From NCBI GenBank assembly GCA_003833135.1, contig QZLH01000578.1:17890-46448 (forward strand): a stretch of 28,559 nt of DNA. Reading direction: 5' to 3'. A model generated the notes under the pieces. It was given only the letters and a program-made list of their open reading frames with translations, was not told the origin of the DNA and ran no database searches. Made by a program: the position numbers and the translations under genes. Positions 1 to 9,875 of this stretch are shown here, in pieces. Position 1 is the stretch's first letter. Every line of letters begins with the position of its first letter. This DNA comes from Oehlia diaphana. Lineage: Eukaryota; Glomeromycota; Glomeromycetes; Glomerales; Glomeraceae.

Positions 1-114
1 TGTATTATAATATTTTTTCTCGAAATATTTTTTTTTTTTTTTTTTAAAAATAGTAATAAAAGGGGGGGAAAAAAAATTTAGCTGCAGAAAGTGATATCAT
101 GCGGGTAACAGAAG

Positions 115-158
115 TTTTTTTTTTTTTTTTTTTTTTTTTTTTATTTTTTTTTTTTTTT
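115..158. repeat. poly-T tract
   Basis: 28 T, one A, then 15 T. A further T run lies at about 207-225. Homopolymers this long are common in very AT-rich fungal genomes but their exact length is unreliable in assemblies. Confidence 0.9.
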
Positions 159-900
159 CCTTAAATAAAAATTCCCTGATTTAAAAAATAAAATAAAAAT
201 AAATTTTTTTTTTTTTTTTTTTTTTATTTGAAAATCCCAAAATATCAAGAGTAAAGTGTGTAACATAAGAAAATATTTGGGATTGTAATTTCTACCATAC
301 ATTTTCCCCTTCCTTTTGATACTGTCGCGAGAACATCTTTTTTTTTTTAATAATTCTAAATATGTAAGTCGTAATACAAAAGTAAAATTAAAGTTTTTTA
401 TCTGAGAAAGTAAATGGTTGGCTAAAAACAACTTGTAAATGTTATATTTTTATTTGAATAAATAAATTGACTCTCATGTGCTACGTAAATTTCAATCTAA
501 ATGGACGAAACAAATATCGTACTATATAAATTAATTTACATTCGTGACAGGTTATCAATTTTTTTTATATAAAAAAAAAAATAAAATAAAATAAAATAAT
601 AATAATTAATCATGAAAGAATACAAATTTAGTTATATTCGAAATTTTAAAATTTATAATTTATATCATAAATAAATAAATGATTGTTGTTTATTAAATTG
701 AAACAATAATTATACGATAAACGTTATCTGATATAGAAACCAATTTAAGAATTTAAATGAATCAGATGATAATGATATTAACTAATAATCGTTTATTTCT
801 TTGCATGATCTACTTTTTTGAAAATAAAAAAGATGATGCTGATACCTGTAAAAACATGCATCAATTTGGATCTACTTACGAAACAATTATTGATTGTTTC

Positions 901-931
<31 letters not shown>

Positions 932-936
932 AAAAA

Positions 937-981
<45 letters not shown>
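901..981. repeat. double poly-A tract
   Basis: 28 A at 901-928, a short TTTAAAAAAT interruption, then about 43 A at 939-981. It could be a slippage-expanded simple repeat or the tail of an old retrotransposed copy. No element body is recognisable next to it. Confidence 0.9.
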
Positions 982-983
<2 letters not shown>

Positions 984-1180
984 TTGGAGTTAATAGTATT
1001 AGTTTTATTTCTTTTTGATAAAGAAATTAGATGGGATCAGGGAAGAAATCTGAATTCTTGTATTTAGTTCTTATAATATTTATACTATTTTATTTTAGTA
1101 ATTTCGAACACTCAAAAGGACAACCAAAAAAATCCAAAAATAAAAAAAAATAAAAAAATCACCTTAACAAAAATCTATTT

Positions 1181-1187
1181 TCACGTG
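1181..1187. promoter_or_regulatory. TCACGTG (E-box / Cbf1-type) motif upstream of carnosine N-methyltransferase
   Basis: TCACGTG sits about 130 bp upstream of the ATG at 1314. CACGTG is the core bound by bHLH factors (Cbf1, Pho4 in yeasts). The same core recurs in other promoters of this window (7120-7125, and TCACATGA twice before the ubiquitin-eL40 gene). Function here is inferred only. Confidence 0.3.
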
Positions 1188-1313
1188 TTCAGAATTTTTT
1201 ATTTATTGTAATTGCTGCGGAACAAAGATATTACGCATAAAATTTTTGTATAGCATTTCTAAAGAATTTTATTAATTTATTAATTTATTTATATAAAGAA
1301 AAATCATTTAATA

Positions 1314-2951
1314 ATGTTTGTTAATGATCCTGAAGGTGTCGATAAAGAAATTGTTGAAGAGGAAGCAAAGGTCTTATTTTCTTTAACCTCTTTAAAAATT
1401 TCCATTAGTCTAAATTACTTTTCTTCGACTTTCGTTCTTAATTTAGCATTTACGAAAAGTTTTGAATACCTTTACTTTATATAAGTCACATGCCTTAACT
1501 TCTAATAATCGTCGTAGAACGGATTATTATGCTTTGCCGGAGCGGCATAAGGCTTTAATACCCGATTATTTAACCAAGTTAAATAAGGTAGACCATGCAA
1601 TTTCAAAAAATTATCACGTACTAAAACAGATACTATCTGATGGTAAATTATTTGTTGGTGACGAATATAAAGTATGTGCGATCTTTTTTTTCGTAAAAAG
1701 GTCGATAATATGCTTCAAACTAATAAGTTTGAAATTTTCAAAAGGGTAGTTCCAATAATGATAATGATGATAAAGAACAAGTAACAGAATATGATATGGA
1801 TAAATTAAGGAGCACAATTAAACAATTTGTAAGAGAATGGGCGATTGAGGTAAATAGTATAGTATTTGGTTTAAAATAAATAGTGGATTTTTTTAACACA
1901 TATGTAAAATATATTATAGGGAAAACCCGAGAGAGATGCAACATATAAACCTTTACTTGACGCGTTAAATGAGTTTTTTAAAGATGTTTCAAAAGAGGAA
2001 AGAGCATCTATCCGTGTCTTAGTTCCCGGAGCTGGATTAGGGCGTTTAGCATTTGATATCGTACAGCAAGGATTTAGCTGTCAAGGTAAAAATATAAATT
2101 AAAAAAAAATCACATAACGCATAGTCTCATTAGTCCATTTTAATTATTAGGAAACGAATTTTCATTTTACATGGTATGGTTAAATCTGTTAAATTGATTG
2201 TAAAATGATACTTCTTTCTTAGATAATGCTAATAGGTTTAACCAATAAATTATCTCAGCTATTAGCATCTCATTTTATATTAAACAGGTATAATTGTTTA
2301 AATAAAAAATTCAGAATTTTTTTTTTAAATTAAAGGATTATAATAGATTAATAATAAAAAGTAATTTTATTATAGAATTGAGAGAGTTCACCAGCATGAA
2401 ATTTATCCGTTCATTCATTCTTTCTCTAATATAGTTTCCTCAGATGATCAATTAAAACCTATCTTCATACCAGATATATTACCCAGCAGCATTCCACCAG
2501 ATTCCAATTTTTCAATGGTAGCGGGTGATTTTGTTGAAGTTTATGGAGAGGAACAACATATAGAAAAATGGGATTGTATTGTCACTTGCTTTTTCATTGA
2601 TACAGCTAAGAATATTATAGAATATATTGAAATATTTCACCGAATTTTAAAACCCGGAGGGCTATGGATTAATATTGGTCCGTTATTATATCATTATGAA
2701 AATTCTCCTGGCGAAATGTCAATCGAATTAAGTTTAGATCAAGTTAAATGCGCCATAAAAGAAACTGGATTTCTATTTCAGGTATTTTATATGCTAACAA
2801 TTGATTATATTATGTTGTAAACATTTCAATTTACTATTCTTCTTTTAATTTAAAGGATGAAAAGATCATAAATACTACTTATACTTCAAATCCAAATGGG
2901 ATGCTAAAATATGTTTATGAATGCTCTTTTTGGACTTGTGTTAAGCAATGA
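1314..2951 (+). CDS. carnosine N-methyltransferase (N2227 family, CARNMT1/YNL092W-like)
   Basis: Eight exons: 1314-1370, 1447-1671, 1745-1849, 1920-2085, 2151-2173, 2223-2287, 2376-2781, 2856-2951, joining to 380 aa; frame is kept at every junction. Family enzymes transfer a methyl group from S-adenosylmethionine to the imidazole of carnosine-like His dipeptides. Visible marks are the SAM-binding VPGAGLGRL (about residues 164-172), then CQGNEFSFYM, the IYPFIHSFSN block, DCIVTCFFIDTA and LKPGGLWINIGPLLYH, all characteristic of the N2227 family and in the right order. Length is close to yeast YNL092W and human CARNMT1 (about 400 aa). The first intron has a weak donor (GTCTTA), so exon 1 is the least certain part. 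Exon 5 is a 23-nt microexon that encodes the conserved NEFSFYM segment. The physiological substrate in a fungus is not known from this sequence. Confidence 0.93.
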
Positions 2952-3107
2952 AAAGAACATAAACTAAATAAACTGAATTATTTTAATTATTTATTTATTC
3001 ATTTAAAAAAAAACTAAGCATATTTAGCATATTTATAAAATAGATAACTTTTTATCATTGTAAAATGAACGTGAAAATATGTAATTTAACAATAATAAGA
3101 ATTTTTG

Positions 3108-3118
3108 ACCGATAAGGT
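3108..3118. promoter_or_regulatory. ZRE-like inverted repeat ACCGATAAGGT
   Basis: It matches the yeast zinc-responsive element ACCTTNAAGGT at 9 of 11 positions, keeping both outer half-sites (ACC and AAGGT) at the right spacing. It lies 599 bp before the ATG of the zinc transporter and 157 bp after the stop of the preceding gene. Zap1 binding is inferred. Confidence 0.3.
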
Positions 3119-3274
3119 ACTTATTAATTGGTGTTGACTGATAAATGATAATCGCTTTTGGATAATTGATAAGATATTGCACATATATAGTAAAATTACG
3201 GTTAAAACTTGATTCGAAAGATATAATTTCCAACAAATTTTATTGTGCAAGTTGTGCCTTCTTTTTGAATCGTG

Positions 3275-3285
3275 ACCATTAAGGT
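3275..3285. promoter_or_regulatory. ZRE-like inverted repeat ACCATTAAGGT
   Basis: It differs from the yeast ZRE consensus ACCTTNAAGGT at one position. It lies 432 bp upstream of the zinc-transporter ATG. Yeast ZRT3, the closest functional relative of the downstream gene, is an established Zap1 target with such a site. Its role here is inferred from motif plus context. Confidence 0.4.
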
Positions 3286-3370
3286 ACTTCATTTACGGTG
3301 CCACACATGATTGCACAAATAAATTATTACTGAAATGAGTTAGTTATAACTTGTGAGGTACGTATCTTTT

Positions 3371-3382
3371 ACCCTTTGAGGT
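3371..3382. promoter_or_regulatory. possible degenerate third ZRE-like site ACCCTTTGAGGT
   Basis: ACC and AGGT half-sites face each other but are one base further apart than in the ZRE consensus. It is listed only because it lies in the same promoter as two better matches; further GAGGTAC and TACCTTC half-sites occur nearby (about 3354 and 3534). Confidence 0.15.
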
Positions 3383-3716
3383 ACTCTTTTATATCATAGA
3401 TCAGAGGATTTTACTATTTCAACTTCATTGTATTACGTTGATTCAACAACTTGTCATATTATTTCTCGAAATATGCTCAATACTTATCAATCATTATTTC
3501 CCCGATTTGCCTTTTATTTATTTATATTATGTGTACCTTCATAGTTTTTTTCCTCATAACCGGAAAAAATATTTCATTTTAGACCCAACGTAAAACTTAT
3601 TAAAATTCATTATAAATTATTTTAACCAACTTATAAAAACATTTTTTTTTAAAAAAAAAACTTTTTATATAAAAAAAAGCTTTTTATATTTCGTTTTATA
3701 TTGAACCAATAAAATC

Positions 3717-5154
3717 ATGAAAATGAATGACTGCAGTACAACGCCTTTAGACAATAATTTACAAGGTTGGGTTCTGGCATTTGCTTCAGGACTGGCTTGT
3801 TGTCTAGGAGGTAAAAATTAGTTCAATACATTATTTTTAAAGAAAAAATTTCCTTTTAACTAATATTGTAACTTTTTCAACTATTGTATATTAGCTTCCG
3901 TGGTTTTTTCGGATCTTTTTTTCCAAAAATTTTTTTGTACAAAATATTTTCAAATTGTTAATAATCCAAAATTTTTGGTCGCTTCATTATCACTTGGTGC
4001 TGGAGTAATGGTATTTAAAAAATAATCATGTTATAATATGGTCTGTTTATTTTCTTATAATATTAACATGAATTATAAATTATATTTTAGTTATATTCAA
4101 GTTTTTTTACCATGCTAACTGAAGCCAAAGAATCTTTTAGCCGGGCTCCAAAATCAAAAAATTACGAAGGAATATATTTAATGACATTCTACTTTTTAGG
4201 TGTTATTGGATCTGCTGTTATAAACAGACTTATTCACTATTTCTTATTTAAAGAATCCTCACATCATCATCATCACCTACATAATATTGATCATAATACG
4301 ATGAATGATTGTCCACATAATGAAAGGTCACCTCTATTAAAAAATAATGTGAATCATATGAACGGAATACCATATTGTATTGAGGATGGTTGTTCAGTTT
4401 GTATTGTGGAAAGTGATACAGAAGAACCTGTAGTTGAATCCTTATTTTGTCCGGATTCGTCTCATGATGTTCATCATTCACATCCTCCACATTCTAACAA
4501 TGATCAAAGTAATCAACTAATGCGAATTGGAATTCAAACCGCTTTGGCAATATCCATTCATAAATTTCCAGGTATGGTTTGATCTTACTATTGTTACACA
4601 AGTGTTAACCTTACGTAAAGTTTAATAAAAATTTTTGCAATTTGTTAAGAGGGACTTATCACATTTGTCACATCGCAAGTATCACCAACTATTGGCTTGG
4701 CCTTATTTGTTGCTATTGCTATGCATAATATCTCAGAAGGTTTTACTATTGCACTTCCATTATATATAGCAACACGTTCGCGAATTAAAAGTTTCCTGTA
4801 TGCAAGTATGTTAGGAGGTTTAAGTCAGCCATTAGGTGCTTTAATAGGATATTTATTCTTAAAAGAGTCCGAACTTGCATGTTGGGATCATAATTTTATT
4901 TATGGAATGTTATTTGCCGCAGTCGGTGGATTAATGAGTGTCATTTGTATACAGGTAAATAATATATAATAACTCATATTTAAAATAATAATTATTTGTA
5001 ATAAATTTTCTTAAACTTCTCATAGGGCATGTTACCGCAAGCTATTAAAAATGATAAATCAGATGGAACTGTTGTGAGCATATTCTTTTTCATAGGTGTT
5101 TTAATCATGAGTCTTAGTACAGCTTTACTTGAACAAGCAGGTCTTGAACCATAA
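3717..5154 (+). CDS. ZIP-family zinc transporter, ZRT3-like
   Basis: Five exons: 3717-3810, 3895-4010, 4091-4571, 4650-4954, 5026-5154, giving 374 aa. ZIP proteins move Zn2+ into the cytosol from outside or from organelles; the closest resemblance is to yeast Zrt3, which releases zinc from the vacuole. Membrane segments are seen at about residues 12-30, 55-70 and 90-110, then a long hydrophilic loop with a HHHHH run and many His, Asp and Cys residues (a typical metal-binding cytosolic loop), then the C-terminal bundle. The two signature helices are present: HKFPEG, completed across the exon 3/4 junction, and HNISEG, which supply the zinc site. A second ATG two codons downstream (3723) could also serve as start. 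The upstream region carries ZRE-like motifs at 3108 and 3275. The subcellular location is inferred from similarity. Confidence 0.92.
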
Positions 5155-5517
5155 TGAACATTTGCTAATTACTTTATAACTATGAAACTGTTATTTAATT
5201 GCGAAATCGTATTTATTGTTGATTTGTTTTTCTCGTATAAATAAATAAAAAAAAAAGTTTATAATAGAACATTCTTCACCATAAATCCTAGTAAAATATG
5301 AAATGTTGTCAGATTACATTTTTATCAATGCCTATGAAAAGGAAGTTGATTTGCAGTAAATAAAACCAAAGAGACCTCTAACTAAGCAAGAAAAAACCTA
5401 ACAAATAAGTATAAACCCTACCAAAACCAAACTAAATATACTATCTGATGACATAAATAGTTTTTATTTACAATATTTTTTAATACAAATAATACACATA
5501 TTAATTAATCTAATAAA
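5155..5517. other. convergent 3' intergenic region
   Basis: This 363-bp gap lies between the tails of the zinc transporter (+) and GGPP synthase (-). It holds AT-rich UTR-like sequence, and I see no gene, repeat or RNA in it. Confidence 0.6.
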
Positions 5518-7057
5518 CTAGTCTTCGACACTCAAAAAGTCCATAAGCTGTTCTAACATAGGATTTCCACCTAATCTTTTTACTTCATCCCTAGCTTTTT
5601 TTTCAGTTTGAGACAAATAATGTTTGGTATAATCAAAAGAACCAGATTCTTTCATAAGTTTTATTGCAAATTGTTTCAATTCAATGGAAGTTGTATGTTG
5701 TTTCAAAATATCTGCAAAATTAAACTTTCGTTAAGAAATTGTTATAATATATTATATATTTGAATTAATAAAATTTCTATAAAGGATACTTATTAATTGT
5801 CTGTTATCAGGATCGGAATGAATAGAATGTATAATTGGAAAAGAAAATTTCCCTTCCGTTAAATCCTCACAAAAACCTTTATTATCTGCATACTATATAT
5901 ATATAATAATAATAATTTTTAATAATAATAATTTAATAATAATAATTTAATATGGACTCAAGACGAATAAAATAAAATAATCTGATTACCTTATCTGATT
6001 GTAAATTCATGTAATCATCACGTATTTGAAAATGGATGCCAATAAGGTTAACTAATGGAACATAATCACTACATAAAATATATGGCGAACAATACAAATA
6101 GCATTATTCATCAGCACATGAAAAAAAAATGTGGTTTAACCTTAACTAAAACTCACACTCTAGATTCACTAGCTGCTTGCATTAATTTAACACCTAAACG
6201 TAATAAACCACCAGTTTCTATTTTATTTATTGTAATAAAAAATTAGTATTTAATATTCGTTTAAACAACATAAAAAAAATATATAAATAATTTTCTTTTC
6301 TTACTATTTGAAACCATTTCAATGAATTCATCTTCAGAAGGGCATGTCAGGGTATCTCTCCAATAGAGTTCCATTCCTTGACCACGATGAAGATTTAATA
6401 ATTCCTCTAAATAAATAATAAAAAAATTCTATACATTTAGTGTTTGAAAAGACAAAATATACAAATCATATTATAGATATTAATTTAATTACCTGTATAA
6501 ATATTAAACATGTTTATGTCATTGAGCTTGGTAAGTTCATTTAACCCAAGAAAATATACATAATTCGCGCAATTGATCGTAGAGGGTACGCCATAAATAC
6601 TGTGGGCAACTATAAAATCAACATTGTATTAGAATTGATACGCATACACAACGAATTCATAAATGAAAAAGGAGATATTTACCTGGTACACCTCGACGTA
6701 ACTTCGAATCGTCCTCTACATCATCAATTCTTTAATTGAAAAAATTTGATTAAAACTAATAATTAATTCAATAAATAATAGACACTTACAGTAAACTGGC
6801 AGTATGTAACATTTCAACAACTTTAGTTACAATAGTCAATTTTTCTTTGGGAACATTAAGCCAATGATCAAAAGCATCGATCAATTTGCTTCTTATTTCT
6901 TTACCAGGGTAGGTCAATAAATAATTGTAAGGCTCTAGAAGAACCTTTTAAAGAAACTCGTCATGTAAAATAATCATGAGAAAAAAGCAAATTATGTATT
7001 ATAATTTGATACCTTCTCTTTTTCTGGAGACCATGGTTGTTGTTCAAGTTTATCCAT
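5518..7057 (-). CDS. geranylgeranyl diphosphate synthase
   Basis: Nine exons, read from the right: 7057-7013, 6944-6790, 6729-6683, 6609-6493, 6406-6305, 6217-6157, 6068-5990, 5892-5790, 5711-5518; the join is 300 aa, the usual length for this family, and all phases agree. It condenses farnesyl diphosphate with isopentenyl diphosphate to give the C20 donor for protein geranylgeranylation (BTS1 in yeast). Both catalytic aspartate-rich motifs are present: DDVED at about 69-73, followed by the SKLRRGVP block, and IRDDYMN at about 192-197, with [10 protein letters not shown] near the N-terminus and [11 protein letters not shown] after the second motif. The exon 6 donor is best placed as GTGAGT at 6156, which restores [11 protein letters not shown]. 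It shares a 328-bp divergent promoter with the GCR1_C-domain gene. Confidence 0.95.
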
Positions 7058-7385
7058 ATCCGTGTTGAGATAATAAATTGTTAGATAATAGATAATCATA
7101 AATTTGTTTTTAACTTTTACACGTGACTATAAGCCACTTGTAAAGAGTTACACGGTGTAACTGCTATAGAAACTTATTTGTTTATCATCCACATGTTGAT
7201 ATCTGAAAGATTATTTTCTAGTTGATTCCAAGTAGTTGTAGTTTATGCCTCATCATCCTCTTTTGTTATAGATTAATAGTTAAAATCTATACCTCAACAA
7301 AGTTTCCAAGTATTTTTTATTAATTTACGCGTGTTGTTGGTAAAATAAAGAATTTTATATATTTATTATATTTAGGTTCAAAGAA
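7058..7385. promoter_or_regulatory. divergent promoter of GGPP synthase and GCR1_C-domain gene
   Basis: 328 bp between two divergent starts. It contains ACACGTGAC (CACGTG core at 7120-7125). A splice-acceptor-like TATATTTAG ends at 7375, just before the ATG at 7386, so the right-hand gene may have a 5'-UTR intron or an unseen short first exon. Confidence 0.45.
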
Positions 7386-8615
7386 ATGAGCATGGGAAAG
7401 ATAACTCGTAATAAAACGTATAGTGAACTACGGCACAATAAACTTCCAGCAACTAGACCCCGAGGAAGACCTCCAGGAACTCGAAGAGGAATTATAGATT
7501 TAGATTCTATTCCTACCAGTAATACCAGTAAGAATAATAATACACATCAAGAACAACTTCCACTACCGGAAGTACGTTTGCCAGCTATACAACAAGATCA
7601 ACCTCCAAGTAATAATGACTCATCGGCTAGTTATGAAGCAGGATCGTCTACAACCACCACAAGTACAATTATAACCATTAAAATGACAACAATTACGCAC
7701 ACAGATGCAAATAATAATTCAACTACAACAACAACAGTCACAACTGATATCTCTCCAGTTACCAGTGATACAATATCTTCTGATCCTGCGAATGTTTCAG
7801 TGGAGACGAGGGAATTGCCATCGCAGATGGTTCGATTCCCACCACGGATAACTCCAACTCATGCTGAAAATAATGATAGCGCGACAAATAATGCCGATAA
7901 CACTGACAATGCTGTTAATGGTGTTAATGCTTCTAATGTTTCTAATGTTTCTAATGCAATAAATACACTTAATACAGGAATTCCAGTGTCTGTTAATAAT
8001 AGTGTTCAACAACAACATGGAATAGATTCACTGATAAATAGTGTACCTAATTTAGGGAGGCCTATTCTTCATTCTACAAGTATGGCGAGAACACCAAGCA
8101 CCGCAACCATTAATTCAAATGGTACAAGCTCAAGTCCAATATTGGATTCTTCCTTCGTTGATTCTAATACTGTTGCTTCTGATACAAGTTGTTTGATGAA
8201 TCGACTCAGTCATTCTCCAATGAGCAATTCTCCAATTTTATCATCAAGTGCCTTAGCTAGGCCAAAATACTATCGTTTACCTGAATTAGACACTTTGAAT
8301 ACCGTTTATGATGTATGGAACGAATGGAATGTGGGTTTAGGTGGAAATCCATCGGTAATCGCGTTATTAGAGACTTATGGAACAAAATGGGCAACCGAGA
8401 ATAAGGAAACTTTGCTTTTGCGCAAAAAACTTATAAAAGAGATACAGCAAAGGTCAGTTACTATTGGTGTTGACGAAGCCATTAATGAATTAGAAAGAAT
8501 GAAAAATGAAAACAAATTAAGTTGGTTATCGAAAAAATTTGGAAAAAAAAGAACTCTTCATCATCATCATCGTCATCACAATAATAATCGTCATCATCGT
8601 CGTAATCATGCATAA
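7386..8615 (+). CDS. GCR1_C-domain putative DNA-binding protein with AT-hook
   Basis: A single open frame of 409 aa with no intron needed. Near the N-terminus (about residues 23-36) is RPRGRPPGTRRG, a good AT-hook core for the minor groove of AT-rich DNA. The middle (about 45-290) is low-complexity Ser/Thr/Asn/Pro sequence, typical of disordered transcription-factor linkers. The C-terminal part (about 295-365) has YYRLPELDTLNTVYDVW, NEWNVGLGGNPSVIALLE and YGTKW followed by a basic helix, the pattern of the GCR1_C domain of yeast glycolytic activators such as Gcr1 and Msn1/Hot1. The tail is extremely His/Arg/Asn rich. I infer a nuclear transcription factor; targets are unknown. A conserved acidic residue of the Trp-Arg part of the domain reads WATENKE here, so the match is clear but not strict. 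Confidence 0.75.
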   Translation: MSMGKITRNKTYSELRHNKLPATRPRGRPPGTRRGIIDLDSIPTSNTSKNNNTHQEQLPLPEVRLPAIQQDQPPSNNDSSASYEAGSSTTTTSTIITIKMTTITHTDANNNSTTTTTVTTDISPVTSDTISSDPANVSVETRELPSQMVRFPPRITPTHAENNDSATNNADNTDNAVNGVNASNVSNVSNAINTLNTGIPVSVNNSVQQQHGIDSLINSVPNLGRPILHSTSMARTPSTATINSNGTSSSPILDSSFVDSNTVASDTSCLMNRLSHSPMSNSPILSSSALARPKYYRLPELDTLNTVYDVWNEWNVGLGGNPSVIALLETYGTKWATENKETLLLRKKLIKEIQQRSVTIGVDEAINELERMKNENKLSWLSKKFGKKRTLHHHHRHHNNNRHHRRNHA

Positions 8616-8784
8616 TAGCTGCCGCTGTTGCTGTAAATTTCTTTATTTTTTTTCTTTTTATTTTTTTTTCTTCTTTGCGTTATAAAATGCAAACAAAATT
8701 AACAACTGAATTAATGTAACATATCATTACTTACTTATTCATCGATATAAAGAATGTATATAACGAATAGAGCGATCATAGATA

Positions 8785-8802
8785 GATTTTACGCGTAAAA
8801 TC
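8785..8802. promoter_or_regulatory. 18-bp perfect palindrome with ACGCGT core
   Basis: GATTTTACGCGTAAAATC reads the same on both strands. The ACGCGT centre is the MCB/MluI cell-cycle box bound by MBF in yeasts. It could be a protein site or the 3' hairpin of the upstream transcript. Confidence 0.35.
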
Positions 8803-8847
8803 ATAAAATTAAACTAAAATTAATAAAAATAATAAAATTAAACTAAA
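8803..8847. repeat. 16-bp direct repeat
   Basis: ATAAAATTAAACTAAA occurs at 8803-8818 and again at 8832-8847. The first copy begins directly after the palindrome. Confidence 0.7.
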
Positions 8848-8888
8848 TAAGATAATAAATTAATAAATCATAAACGTTTGATGAGATA

Positions 8889-8907
8889 TCACATGATCAT
8901 CACATGA
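8889..8907. promoter_or_regulatory. two TCACATGA boxes before the ribosomal protein gene
   Basis: Two exact TCACATGA copies start 11 bp apart, so they lie on the same helix face. TCACRTGA is the Cbf1 site; Cbf1 with Tbf1 is known to control ribosomal protein genes in Candida albicans. Extending that role to this organism is inference. Confidence 0.35.
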
Positions 8908-9062
8908 GACAATCTTTAAAAAAAAGTGACAAAGTTACACTGATTTATCTGTCGTTTTCTTCTCAACTAGCAAGGTAAGAAATTTATTGTTAAAGAATTT
9001 CGAAGGTTTTCGAAAGAGGTCAAGGAGTTTCATATTAATTTCTTTTAATATATAGATAAACA

Positions 9063-9710
9063 ATGCAAATGCAAATCTTTGTTAAAACTCTAACCGGAAA
9101 AACCGTCACCCTTGAGGTTGATAGGTACTAAATTAATTTTTTTTTTTTAAAAAAAAAAAGTTATTGTTATTTTATAAACTATATTTATTTATTAATTACT
9201 TTAATATATTAATTGTTGGATGGTATAGTTCAGATACAGTTGCTAATGTTAAGCAAAAGATTCAAGATAAAGAAGGTATCCCTCCAGATCAACAGCGTTT
9301 GATTTTTGCCGGTAAACAGGTACTTATTATTAATGAAATAAAAAACTTTTGTTTTTCAATCCATTTTTTAATTATAATTTATTAAATAAAAATAGCTCGA
9401 AGACGCACGTACATTATCGGATTATAATATAAATAAAGCGTCAACACTCCATTTAGTATTACGTTTACGTGGTGGGATTATTGAACCTTCATTAAAAGCG
9501 CTGGCTTCAAAATATAATTGTGAAAAAATGATTTGTCGTAAATGCTATGCGAGACTACCCCCTCGTGCTACCAACTGTCGTAAGAAAAAGGTATTTATTA
9601 AGATAATTAATTAATCACAATATTTGAAATTTATTGAAATTTTTTTTTTCTTTTTTTTTATATAGTGTGGACATACTAATCAATTGCGTCCAAAGAAGAA
9701 GCTTAAGTAA
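9063..9710 (+). CDS. ubiquitin-60S ribosomal protein eL40 fusion
   Basis: Four exons: 9063-9124, 9229-9319, 9396-9590, 9666-9710. From the second ATG (9069) the product is 128 aa, the standard length: 76-aa ubiquitin ending LRLRGG, then a 52-aa eL40 with its zinc-binding C..C..C..C pattern (CEKMICRKC region). The precursor is cut after Gly76 to give free ubiquitin and a large-subunit protein. The first ATG (9063) is in frame, has A at -3 and would add Met-Gln before the native MQIFVK start, because ATGCAA is duplicated. The ubiquitin is unusually divergent: against the human sequence I count nine changes (I13V, E18D, P19S, I23V, E24A, A28Q, G53A, Q62N, E64A). All seven lysines and the L8/I44/V70 patch are kept. 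Confidence 0.96.
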
Positions 9711-9875
9711 ACCAATTATGTTGTTTCAAATTTATTATTAAAATTATTTTTTAAAAAAATTTTACTTAAAATTTTTCAAAAATTCAAGTTTATGATTTTA
9801 TAATAAAAATGTCCATTTTCTGAAATAAATTAGTCACATGTCTAATTTGTTATTTGTTGTTTTATTATACATATA

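Larger units (their letters stand above)
1..1313. other. AT-rich gene-free left edge
   Basis: No supportable gene is seen here. The stretch is dominated by A/T homopolymers and low-complexity AT sequence. One minus-strand frame of about 96 codons (431 to 141) exists only because it ends in long lysine runs read from poly-A, so I do not call it. The right end should hold the promoter of the carnosine N-methyltransferase gene; a TCACGTG box lies at 1181-1187. Confidence 0.6.
8616..9062. promoter_or_regulatory. 3' UTR of GCR1_C gene and promoter of ubiquitin-eL40
   Basis: 447 bp without a gene. The promoter half carries an 18-bp perfect palindrome (8785-8802), a 16-bp direct repeat (8803-8818 and 8832-8847) and two TCACATGA boxes (8889-8896, 8900-8907) about 160-170 bp before the first ATG. 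Confidence 0.5.

Noticed and set aside
141..431. 96-codon minus-strand frame
   Set aside because: It ends in Lys runs read from homopolymer DNA, has no domain features and no good splice context.
796..860. possible C/D snoRNA (GATGATGCTGAT near TTGATTG)
   Set aside because: Box C is not intact, no CUGA box D with terminal stem is placed properly, and guide regions cannot be defined.
4248..4490. 80-codon minus-strand frame opposite the zinc-transporter loop
   Set aside because: It is the antisense shadow of the His/Asp-rich loop of the transporter.
7829..7839. GGTTCGATTCC resembling a tRNA T-loop
   Set aside because: It lies inside the GCR1_C coding frame, and no matching acceptor, D-arm or anticodon arm is found around it.
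7797..8018. 73-codon minus-strand frame
   Set aside because: It is an antisense shadow of the Asn/Ser-rich low-complexity middle of the GCR1_C protein.
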